Made by a program: the position numbers and the translations under genes. From NCBI GenBank assembly GCA_025529335.1, contig JAMYHX010000073.1:1-64000 (forward strand): a stretch of 64,000 nt of DNA. The letters are read 5' to 3'. Under the pieces are notes generated by a model. The model did no database searches and was not told where the DNA came from. It saw only the letters and a list, made by a program, of their open reading frames with translations. Source of the stretch: Rhizopus sp. PT2906 (lineage: Eukaryota > Mucoromycota > Mucoromycetes > Mucorales > Rhizopodaceae). Below, one piece after another: positions 53,886-64,000 of the stretch; within the stretch, counting starts at the first letter, position 1, and every line of letters begins with the position of its first letter.

Positions 53886-55536
53886 TTATTGATTGGCAGC
53901 GTATAAACAGGGCAAGATCTTTCCACTACATTCACCAAAGCCAATGCGGTATTGTCCGTTCTTGCATTCACCTGTGATCTTTACTTCATCTCCATCCTCT
54001 AAGAATACACGCTCGACGCCATTTTCAAAATGAATCTTGTCTCTTCCACTCCATGTGATTTCAAGCAGTGAACCAAAGGAGCCCTTTTCCTGTACAAAGT
54101 GTTAGATTCCATTTTTATTATATATATTTATATGTAAACTTACGGGTCCAGAGATGGTTCCGGTGGCACCCATGTCACCTGGCCTCAGGTTACAGCCATT
54201 GACTGTGTGGTGAGCTAATTGCTGAGTGATGGACCAGTACATGTATTTGAGGTTAGATACGGCCACAGTTTCGAATTTAGATGAGCCAGCAGCTAGATTT
54301 ACGTGTTAGTTGTTCCTTGAGATACCACTGATGCGACTTACGTTTGATTTCAACGTTCAGATTGACATCGTATGCAGAAGGTTGCTTTTCTTGAAGATAA
54401 GGCAAGGGTTCAGGAGAGGATTGAGATGGTCCATCAACAAGGAAAGGTTCAAGAGCATCCAGAGTGACTATCCATGGTGAAATTGTAGTACCAAAGCTCT
54501 TACCTAAGAAGGGGCCAAGAGGGACGTATTCCCAGGCTTGAATATCACGAGCTAGTAAAAAAAGAAAGTTAGTAAACCAGGCTTATACGCGTCTATAATA
54601 ACTTACCACTCCAATCATTGACCAAGACAAGACCAAAGATGTGATCTCTTGCATCCTTAATTTCAACTCTTTCACCAAGCTTATTGCCAGTACCAACAAA
54701 CCATCCCTAGACGAATATTTAGAACACACCGTGAGTTATTCTTTCTCTTGACTTTACCACTTCTAATTCAATATCTAATCTAACAGAGGGACCGAATACG
54801 GGTGCCTTGGCATCCTTGGCTGGAAGACGCTGTCCAGCAGGTCGACGAATATCAGTTCCAGAAACAACCACGGATGATGCACGGCCATGGTAACCGACGG
54901 GAATGTGGAGCCAATTGGGTTGAAGGGCATTATCTTTACCACGGAACATGATACCAACATTGGTAGCATGTTCACGGGAGCAATAGAAATCTGTGTAGTC
55001 TCTAAAATTCTTTATCAGTCATTGTTTGCCCGAATCAAAAGTTTAGTTCATACCCGATCTGTGCTGGCAAGTGCATTTTAACAGAAGAAAGAGGGATAAG
55101 AGCCTTTTCTAAGAGTTGACTATTATCTCTTAATGTAGGTTCATCCTTAGATAAGAGTTTTTGAATTCTTAATCTTGTTTCTCTCCACACAGGACGTCCC
55201 AAGGACATGAATGTGTTTAAGGATGGCTTCAAAAAAATTAACAGCGTGTCTCTCTATATTCTCCCTATTAATATTACCTCACTGAAAACTTTGACAGGAT
55301 CTTCCAATCCAGCGATTTGATCCAACAAACCAGCTTTAGCGATTTCAGACAAGTCGAGAGCATAGTCTCCAATGGCTGTAGCAGCGCGTGGTTCTTGCTA
55401 ATATTCATATTAATCAAACTGTTTCCAGAAATATGTTTATATATACCTTCTCGGCGGTAGAAATGATACCAAATGGAATATTTTGAATTGGAAAGTCAGA
55501 GTTTTGGGACACTGTAACGAAGCTTTCAGTGGACAT
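53886..55536 (-). CDS. fah: Fumarylacetoacetase
   Basis: Eight exons: 55536-55447, 55397-55278, 55226-55054, 55001-54758, 54706-54607, 54551-54342, 54292-54144 and 54089-53886; 429 residues (human FAH has 419). The N-terminal SH3-like domain has FPIQNIPFGIIST. The catalytic domain shows DYTDFYCSREHATNVG, VGYHGRASSVVVSGT, KDARDHIFGLVLVNDWSARD, LAHHTVNGCNLRPGDMGATGT and the EKGSFGSLLEITW segment; the acidic and histidine metal ligands of the family are in these. The enzyme hydrolyses fumarylacetoacetate to fumarate and acetoacetate, the last step of tyrosine degradation, in the cytosol. No other tyrosine-catabolism gene is visible nearby. Confidence 0.97.
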
Positions 55537-56288
55537 GGTGTAAAGTTGGTGGAAAGGTAGAAGAAAAGCACAAATAAAGTAAATTGTTTATAACTGCAAA
55601 AAAACGACAGGTCAGCTGACCGTGGTATAATAAACTTGATCTGTGTAACCAGGAATTAGGGCGCTATGTGCGGATCCTGGTTATTGACAGCCAAGTAGTC
55701 AATGAAGACTTAAAAGTCATTTAAAGATCAAGATTGTATGAAGGTTGAAATGAACATGTTTACATAATAAGCTTTTTCTAACTATTATAATAAGAAAAAA
55801 AAGGGCAACCTGAAAGATAATCGGCCAAAAGGAGTTTGTGTGGTGTTTTAATTCAAACAAAACCCTGAGAAATATAAAAATATTTGCATCCGTTCACGGT
55901 TGAATGTGTATAAAACTTGTATCAAACAACTCAAGATTGTAAGTAGCGTTGTTCTCATTAATAAAGGAGAAATATAACAACAACTATGACATTGCTTTTC
56001 TGCAGCATGTCACTTATAAGCGCATTCAATCGCTTATGCAAGTCTTTACCATTTATTATTGTATCCATTTCGTGTTTCCTTATACTCATTGATGTGAATG
56101 TATTTATCTTATTGTTGTATCCTTTTCAGTATTCATGTTGACAAAAAGTTAACCTATATCCAATCATATCATACTTAAAATGCAAGAATTTAAGAATGTA
56201 TGGGTTCATTTTAATGTAAGATAAGCATAATGATAAATAATACAATATAAAAAAGCACTCTTGTTCTAGCATTTTATATCTAGGTTTA
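55537..56288. other. Intergenic, no gene seen
   Basis: Spacer of about 750 nt with the upstream region of fumarylacetoacetase. CAGGTCAGCTGACC near 55609-55622 is a near-palindrome (GGTCAGCTGACC) that could be a regulatory site. Confidence 0.4.
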
Positions 56289-57263
56289 CTACTGTTCCTG
56301 AGGTAAAAGATAAACAATACCATAACTTGCACCTGCTGCTACAGCGCCAATCAATAGTGTTTGGAATGCACCCGAGATAGCACCCTTTGGGTTAACTAAT
56401 CTGCTCTTGATATATCCAAATATTAACAGTGTCAATGAGGTAACAGCAATAGAGGCATATAAGCCAATGGTTGCATCGTCAATAAAGAAGTAAGGAATTA
56501 AAGGAATCAATCCACCGATAAAGTAGGAGAAGCCAATTGTCAATGCGGAAATCTAAAAAAAGAAGTTCGTGACACCAAAGACTTGCTTTTTTGTTTTTAG
56601 TTTTTACCCAACTACGATGAGGATCTGGCATTTCCAAATTCAACTCAAACTTCATCATGAAATCAACAAACTTTTGAGGATCACGCTTTAGCTTTTCAAT
56701 AAGAGGCTGAATTGTTTCTCGATCAAGACCATAAGGCTCTAAAATTTCAACGATTTCTTCTTCTTCGTCCTGTGGACATTCTTCTACTTCAAGTTCTTCT
56801 CTAATACGTTCAGTTCGATAGTGTTCCATTTCTGCTCTAGCAGCTAAATAGCCTCCCAAGCCCATAGAAATTGCTCCACTACATATCAAGAAAATATATA
56901 TGAATATCCTTTTAGAAAATTATAGTCTCAAAAAATATTACCTCACAAGTTCTATGAAGAGATATTAATAACCTAGCTTAAAGTCAATATACTTGTCTTA
57001 CCAGCTACACCACCATAGATAACAATCTTGGAACTACCAAGGGAAGAAAGGCCAGCAGCCAAAGCAAAGGGTACAGTTAAACCGTCTAATGAACATTTAG
57101 CTGAGTACCGTGTTTATTGTTTTATGCTTGTTCTCATTTTACCGGAAAGACCAATGATAGTATCGCGCACTATTTCTGCTGATTCAAAATGTTCTTCCAA
57201 GTGACGGTAAGGAGCTGCTTCATGAGAGGGTCTTCGGTGAAGTTTGTTGATAAGTGCAGACAT
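56289..57263 (-). CDS. ccc1: Vacuolar iron transporter, CCC1/VIT1 family
   Basis: Five exons: 57263-57143, 57085-57002, 56951-56942, 56878-56608 and 56552-56289; 249 residues. Exon 3 is a micro-exon of only 10 nt (AACTTGTGAG); it is needed to join VAGE to SGAISMGLGG, a hallmark of the family. The protein has DGLTVPFALAAGLSSLGSS in helix 1, GAISMGLGGYLAARAEMEHY, a cytosolic Glu-rich helical metal-binding domain (residues about 90-155, EEEEIVEIL) and helices 3-5 at the C terminus. CCC1/VIT1 proteins exchange Fe2+ or Mn2+ for protons and store iron in the vacuole. The start is the only ATG in frame upstream. Confidence 0.95.
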
Positions 57264-60200
57264 TTTTTGAGAAAAGAAAAAAAAAAAAAAAGACGCTCGA
57301 AAAAAAAAAAGTCATTTTGCGCTTATGCCGGTACTCCGCGCTACTGCAATCATATCCCAGTCCTACCAACGGAAAGTGGTGATACCCTTTGCAAAACATA
57401 AATAATAAATACTTTGTGCGATAAAGAATATAGGCTAATTATAGGTTGTTACTATAGCAACTTTCTGAATTTGTTCGTTGCGATACTTGTTATACACATA
57501 TTGATCTTTCAAATATAGTTATAATAGACTTTTTTTTTTGATCCGCCATCTGAACACTAAATGTAACTTTTGCCTAAAGTTAAACAATTACAGAATTCAT
57601 CTTTTGAAAGAATGAAAGCTGAGGATATGATATGAGTTATTCTAGTCACGCCTTTTATATATATATATATATATATAAATGAAAACAATAAGCTCTATTT
57701 ATATAAACCTCAACGCGATCGTATATTTACAAGGAATGATCTCGTTATCTAAATCTAGTGTTACGTGAAGCCTTACAGATGTATTTATTATGTTTCCTTG
57801 GCATTGACCCATTCGCTTGATCTTTATACTAAAGTTTCTACTGTATTTATCTTATGTCAGTGCATTTCTCATCGCGATATATATTCCCCATCTTTAGTTA
57901 CAAAACTATAACCTTTACGTATACATGTAAAGAGAAAGCATGAAACAAAAAAGGACCCCGGTTGTCTATCGTTACACGGCTCTTGACTATATCAACGTTG
58001 AGCCTAGTTAAAACTTGTAAAGCAATTTAAAGAATGATGCGCATTAAGCAGCTGTATGCCTTGATTCTCATAAAGTACTCGCTTAAAGAAAATAAACGAT
58101 GATGAAATAAAAAAAAATACAAGGAGCAAAATATTCACTATGTATAGGAAATATGTTCAAAAAAGGAAAATATGTACATGTACTCCTCTGTGCTATCGAT
58201 AAGCTTCACCAACAGATTCTCGCAATAAAAATTTGGCGGTATTAAATGCCTTCACTGATTTTATTCAAGGTATCTCATGCTTGAATAATATTACCATGTA
58301 TATTGTCTATATCAGTGTTTTGTCTTTTATGGCTGAATTGTACTTGGTGCCACCGCAGTACTCCACTAGTATAGACGACAATTTGCCATTTCCCCGGATA
58401 AAAAGCGATATCATTCTACTTGAGATCATTGATAGAGCTAATCTTCCTTTTTATTCAACTTTCAACTATACTAATACTATCATTATCATCTTTCAGGCTC
58501 CATCCAAGTTGCAAGATATCATTGCTGGCTATGCAAGATCTCTGCTGTGATGAGAGTTTTCTAATCACTGTTGTTGGAGCGGGCTGCTTGAGCTTTGAAT
58601 AGAATAAATTATACAATTGGACACACAATTGAAATATAATATAAAAAAAGGATCGTAATATTTCCGGCACAAGATCCTAGTGTAAATAACTTCTGGCGAA
58701 GGAGGAAACAGTGAAAAAGTAAATGGCCTAAGTTGCCTGTTAGAATTTTCCTTCAAGCGCCAAACTTTTCTTAACTTTGTGCATATATATAAACTTATGA
58801 CTGATCAGGTCGAAAATACTTGTGTTAATTGTATCCACTCTTTTTATCACAAATAGCTTATATCCTGGTAGAGCTGCTGTTATTAAAGATACTGAGTAAT
58901 CAACTTCAATATTTTTCTTAATGGATATTTGAAATTTAGTGAAATATGAACAGAAATACAGCTTATAGAATGTCTTTTTTATCCTCTTTGAAATTGCTCA
59001 ATAAATGTTATTTACCTCATTAATTGTTTCAATTTGTTGATTGTCAAGATTGACCAATGCAAATGTTCGCCTTAGTTTCTCTTTCTGTCGCGTGAATTTA
59101 AATGTACTTCATATCTTCTAGATATTATGAGGAGATAGAGTTTGGTTTGGTGATGTTGGTGATGTTGAGCGCAAAAGAAATGGTCAATGACAGCTGTTTG
59201 AGAATTGAGGAAAAATGTAAATCACAAATTGTTCAGTCTCCGATTTTCGCCACTATGCATCTTCTGGTACCTAACTTTCAACAAATCAACCTTATCGCTC
59301 CGAGTAGTCATTATGAGCCTATGTAAATTTATTGTCGCCTTTTTATTTGTTTATCTCATGATTACTTTTATTTCTGCATTTTCATGCCGTAAGAACACCT
59401 TTGATGATATAACTTGACTGTCAAGTCAAACAAGAAACACGAGCAATTCTAGTGCCAAGTTGTTTTTGTTGTTAAACTTGATTAAACTCTCCCTTTGGTG
59501 GACACCGTATTAGTCAGAGGTATTTCATTTAGTAGAGAATTATTTTATGCTTTAGGCCAACTCTATCAATTTTATTAGCGATGTCCTGCTTTGTTAATAG
59601 AATTAATGACACAATTTATACTCACGATTCAACTCGTATGTATATATTTCGTAGAGGAAATTTAGAAAATACTTATAAATGTTAGAATATCCTAATCGTT
59701 TTCTTATTACAACAGATCACTAGTGAAATTCTTTAGTTTTTCATAATATTATTCAATCTTATGTATGTACATTTCTAGCTTCGTTTTCTAATTATCCACT
59801 TAGTATCTTTGCTTACTATGCGCATTTAATTGAAGGAAAGTCGATGTTGTAGCCGGGATAAGAAGGTATATTTTTACAATTGAAATGTGATTGATTCAAG
59901 ATATTATGAAAAGATTTAAACTTTCTTTAATTAAATACTTTTTGATCTTCTTTTGAGTGTACACAGCACATAATTTGAATACGATGCTTGTTTATATATT
60001 TTCTTAACAATTAATGTACTCTGTTTGAAAACATTCACTCATGTATTTTTATGAAGTTTGTATTTCATCGTTGGTATAATTTGTTAATAATGATTACAAG
60101 AATTTTGCACAAGCAACCCAAATTTATTTCAACAGTAAATATGCATTGGATTGTATTCAAGCAAGTAATGAAGTTATAATTTGATGCCGATATCGCTGTA

Positions 60201-63200
60201 CTAAACCACACTTTATAATAAAAAATACTTGAAAAAAAAACTGTTCCTACCATAGTTTCATGATACTATTTTAGTAAGCTGTAAGGCATTTGGATGGAAT
60301 TTTTTTTATCTCATATGCAAAAACCATGATGCATTTCTGCTTGCAGAATACTAAAACGAGACAGTAGATGGAATAAAAAATCTATCAAAGGTACCAGCAG
60401 AGAAGTCAAAGGTTGGATCATATTAAGATCGTTTCTCAACTGATCAACACGTCTAGCGGAACAATGTTGGGCTTTTTCTGTGAAAAATCCTGACGGCACT
60501 GAAGACGGTGTATATAGCTGCTAGTGATGGTCAACAGTTTTTGGATTGTACCTACGATATGCTTTGGAAGAGATGATCTTGCCTGATTCTATACTAACAG
60601 GCGGAGGTAAATAATAGCTCAAACCAAATTTAAGAAAAAATGTTTTTTGATACCAATCTTAATTTTTGAGAAAGATTGAAAAACCAGCATACTGTAGTTC
60701 TTCAAGTTGGGACCATTGACTTTTTTTTTTCATGATCTGTGCAATGATACAACTTCACAATGAGAAGGATCATTTTTGTGGAAATGTACTCTTTTATATA
60801 TAAAATAGTAATTTGTATTCCATTTATTTGACTTGTTATTGGATATGTTTACGAAGCCTTATAGTGTATGAACTCGCTTTATTCATACTGATACAGTCGT
60901 TTAATCCAATATTAGTCATAAGCAGACATTGTTCTACGACGGGATATGCGTGTTAAAGGACAGTCTTTATTCAGACGCATCAGATCCTGGCCAGATTTAC
61001 CAATATTTGGATCACTAGGCAGAATGCAAAACAATCTCACATGCAGCTGATGTTGATGCTGGTTACTACTACTGAAAATTCTTTGAAAAGATGGAAGGAG
61101 CTCTGGTTTTGTTTATGACGTGCGATGGATAAGATTGTATGGATGGTTGGAACTATTATCGATGATGAAGCTGTTGTCGATGTTTGACATTGGATGTTCA
61201 AAAGATACGATCATGTTCAAGGAAAAATGCAAGCGAATGTAATGCAAGAAAGGAAATAAAAAAGAGGGGTAAAAAAAGAAAGGAACAAAAATGATAAAAT
61301 TTGCTAAAGATAGGACCAATATCCTTTGATACATTTTGTCTACATATAAAAAGAGTGCTCACATGGCTTCTAAGTAACTGAGGACATTGAATTTTATGAT
61401 TGTCTATCCTCTTGGAATAGGATAAGGAAAGTAAATTGAGTCAGCTATTATTGTACAATTTGAAAGATCAAAGACATGATTAGATTTATGTTCCTTCTTC
61501 TTATTTTCCTTGGATCTTTTCATGACATTTCACAAAAACAAAATCGAGTCTACCCTCATCTGTATTAATCTGGGAGGGTTCCTAAACTTAGAAGTGTGGC
61601 AACTTTTTTTTTGTTTTATTTCTTGATCTTTGTCATTAGTAGAATAAGATGTCTTTTCTTTTCTCTTTTGATTTTTAAATAGAAATGTTAAACAAATGCA
61701 TGGTTAACTACTTCCTGTTATGACTGTAGATCATAACACATTATAGATCAATTTATCTTTTCAAGCTCTCATTTATGCAGTATAGCAGCACAACTGTTAG
61801 AATGAAAGGCGATTAACATGAGTCCTTGCTGAAATGGCTGACTATTTCTAATTTTCCAATGCTTAACACGTATCATGAATACAAGGTGTATTAGAAAGTA
61901 TAAAGTTTATTTTGCTTGTATCAAGAGGGATTATTATGATTTTGAAGGTAGTCACAAAAATAGGAAATGCTTGTACAAAAAAATGCATAGAAAGTTGAAT
62001 CTAGCTTCAAGTTACTTTTTTCATTTTTTTTCATTTTCTTTTTTTTTTAAAAAAAAGAAGAAAGTGGGAAAAATTGTCCTAATTGGAGAAAAGGAAAGGC
62101 TTGGAGGTTGAAGTACGGGGTGGGAGCTGGGTGAGAAAAGGGGTTGGAGAAGGCGAGCTGGGGTTGTGGAGGGGTTTAAAATAGCCAAAGGGCGTCTCAA
62201 AAAATTGGTGTTTTCCACTTTTAAAAAAGCGGAAGACATGTATCAAAATACACTCGCGGCATAAAGAAGAGAAAAAAGAGGGAATGATGGCCCCTTTTTA
62301 TAGTTTTTGTTTGTTACAGTGTAACTATGAAAGTGTTCCTGAGTTGAAATTTCTTATCTGCATGAATTTTTATGAGCCCTTATCGTGCTTTCCTATTGGA
62401 TGATTTTTCATTCCTTTGCTTTTATAGAGAATAACTACATGTCATGTCTTGTAAGAAGCATTCTAAGAAAGAATACTATTGATATTGCGATGTTTAAATC
62501 AAGGTTGCTAGTTAAGCACTATTTTACTGTTCTCAAACCGCTTTACTTTTGCTGTTAGTACAAAAATAGAAAAGGGATATTTTAGGGCTATGAGAATGCA
62601 TAACGCATCGTAAGGCTTGGTTACTATTTCTTTGTTTGTTTATCAATTTTTTATTTGCTATTCGCTTAATCAATAACCAAAAGCTTTTTTTTTTATTCTT
62701 TAAAAGAAATGTCAAACCTTGTGGTTCATCATGTACAACCCTTTAAACCCTTTTTCATTGTTACTGTTCGGGGAGTTAAAGTGTGCAATAAGGGATCGAC
62801 GTTAAAGAAGATCATAATTTACATCTGCCCCCTTGAACTCTCTTTGTTCTTTTCTCTTACTCCTCAAGCGTTTATTTTTGACTGTATCATTAAGTATTCC
62901 TTTGTACGCGTTAAATCTTTTAGAGAAAAGTAAAGCACATGAAGAAGTATAAAAGGGGTTGTATCCATGGGAATCCGTGTAACATTTTGCACATGATAAT
63001 CCGTGGCAACTATCGAAAGGATTTGCCTAAAATGAAAAAAAAGATAAAGTAAAGCCATTGTGAAAAGGAAACTATTCAAACACTTGATCAAGACTATCTC
63101 GTTTCCATAGAGAAGTGAAAAAAAAAATTAAAATTGGATATGCAATATTTTCAGATCTGTTCCAGATCAATTACTAAAAAAATTCAACGGAAAGCTCTAA

Positions 63201-64000
63201 ATCTACTATAATAAAAAAGAAGAAGACAGGTGGTGTCGTCGTATGGAAAGAAGGATAAGGTGAAGTTTGGGAAAATTGATTTATTCAAAGGGATGGCTTA
63301 TTTACCCTTTTTTTTGCCTATATTTCAAAATAGTAATAACTTTAGATGGTCAATATAAAGAATTACTATTTCAATCCAGCTGTTCAAAGTCAATAATCAA
63401 CTTCATTAAAAAGCAAGGGGAGCTTCTTCTTTTTTGGAAGGAGCTGATCGTGGCATGGTAGAAAGTCAGCAGAGTCTTTTCTGTTTCAACGCTGGAGCGG
63501 ATGATCATTTTATACTCCTGTTTACTGAATAATTATTTTTACTAGAGCGTTGTTGAGGCTGCTGATTTACTTGAAAGTGATAGAGAGAAATCTTTGATTG
63601 CGAAGATCATAGAAAAGTATACAATGAGGGAGATGATAAGCATTGAACGATAGAAAAATGAAGACGCAAGTCATGGTGTAGCAATGAAGACGCGTTTTCA
63701 GGAACAACACAGAACCTTCTTTGATGAGGGAAATTTTCTAGATGATTTACTAAACTGTAATTACATCAGTGCCTATTATATAGTCGATACCAATGTTCAT
63801 ACATACAAGACTAACAGTAACTGAGTTACGTTAAATATGAACCACACAGTCTCAAAGAATCCCAAGAAGAGCATGTCGATAAAGATGAAAAAGTTAAAGG
63901 AAAAGTTTTATCTCGATATGCGCATCACCAGTATTTGTAGCTATATGCTTAATTAGTATACCTTCTTGGGAATGAGGGATGAATTTGATTATCTCAATAA
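57264..64000. other. Gene-poor AT-rich region
   Basis: About 6.7 kb in which I see no supported gene. ORFs up to about 100 codons occur (for example 58233-58550), but none has a recognisable domain, splice context or convincing start. The region has homopolymer A/T runs, a (TA)11 tract and a more G-rich strip at 62085-62185. Confidence 0.45.
57656..57677. repeat. (TA)11 microsatellite
   Basis: Eleven TA units inside the gene-poor region. Confidence 0.9.

Noticed and set aside
58233..58550. 105-codon ORF in the gene-poor block
   Set aside because: No domain, no splice context and composition like the surrounding DNA.
62709..62933. 74-codon ORF beginning with ATG after a T run
   Set aside because: No recognisable motif and no other support; expected by chance in AT-rich DNA.

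Overview
The window looks like nuclear DNA of an early-diverging filamentous fungus, most probably a member of the Mucorales (Mucoromycota). It has many short GT-AG introns (mostly 44-80 nt, with T-rich 3' ends), AT-rich and homopolymer-rich intergenic DNA, fungal regulator families (Zn2Cys6, forkhead, bHLH, Mig1-type C2H2, SWIRM, SPT23/MGA2-like), genes absent from common yeasts (CstF-50, a BRAT1-like HEAT protein, MoaE), and decayed ORFs of a kind I associate with dispersed Mucorales repeats. Gene models were spliced by hand. Exon joins are given where reading frames, GT-AG signals and family conservation agree.

Layout. 1-6.5 kb: end of an SPT23/MGA2-like factor, a secreted thaumatin-like protein, a Zn2Cys6 factor, a leucine-rich-repeat protein with a C-terminal Cys/His module, and a small acetyltransferase-like membrane protein. 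6.5-8.9 kb: inserted and decayed DNA bracketed by two copies of a ~110 bp promoter-like segment, the second of which sits in front of a peroxisomal-type Lon protease. 8.9-14.7 kb: Lon, CstF-50 (convergent, 24 nt between stop codons) and a sphingolipid delta-4 desaturase. 14.7-17.5 kb: transposase and repeat relics. 17.5-31.5 kb is the densest part: 2OG-Fe(II) oxygenase, forkhead factor, BRAT1-like protein, bHLH factor, a ubiquitin protease ending in a CaaX box, a second LRR/Cys-His paralog with a myristoylation signal, an unrecognised gene and a SWIRM protein. 31.5-37.8 kb: a relic of moaE, a small Pmp3-like protein, intact moaE (MOCS2B) head to head with cytosolic asparaginyl-tRNA synthetase, and a short C2H2 factor. 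37.8-46.9 kb: a transposon graveyard with a broken tyrosine recombinase, a LINE fragment and a 3.6 kb Mutator-like element carrying an OTU domain. 46.9-57.3 kb: a myristoylation-signal methyltransferase, a small two-helix membrane protein, a GH15 glycosidase, fumarylacetoacetase and a CCC1/VIT1 iron transporter with a 10-nt micro-exon. 57.3-64 kb: no gene I can support.

How the genes relate. This is ordinary eukaryotic gene order, not an operon. Related roles do occur near each other: CstF-50 and the BRAT1-like protein both belong to 3'-end or Integrator-type RNA processing, and four proteins carry C- or N-terminal targeting signals visible in the sequence (PTS1 on Lon, CaaX on the USP, MGxxxS on one LRR protein and on the methyltransferase). 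The points most worth a second look are the fungal BRAT1 homolog with a conserved penultimate cysteine, the LRR/Cys-His paralog pair, the prenylation-signal deubiquitinase, the promoter duplication around 6.8-8.8 kb, the moaE relic, and the OTU-containing Mutator-like element.
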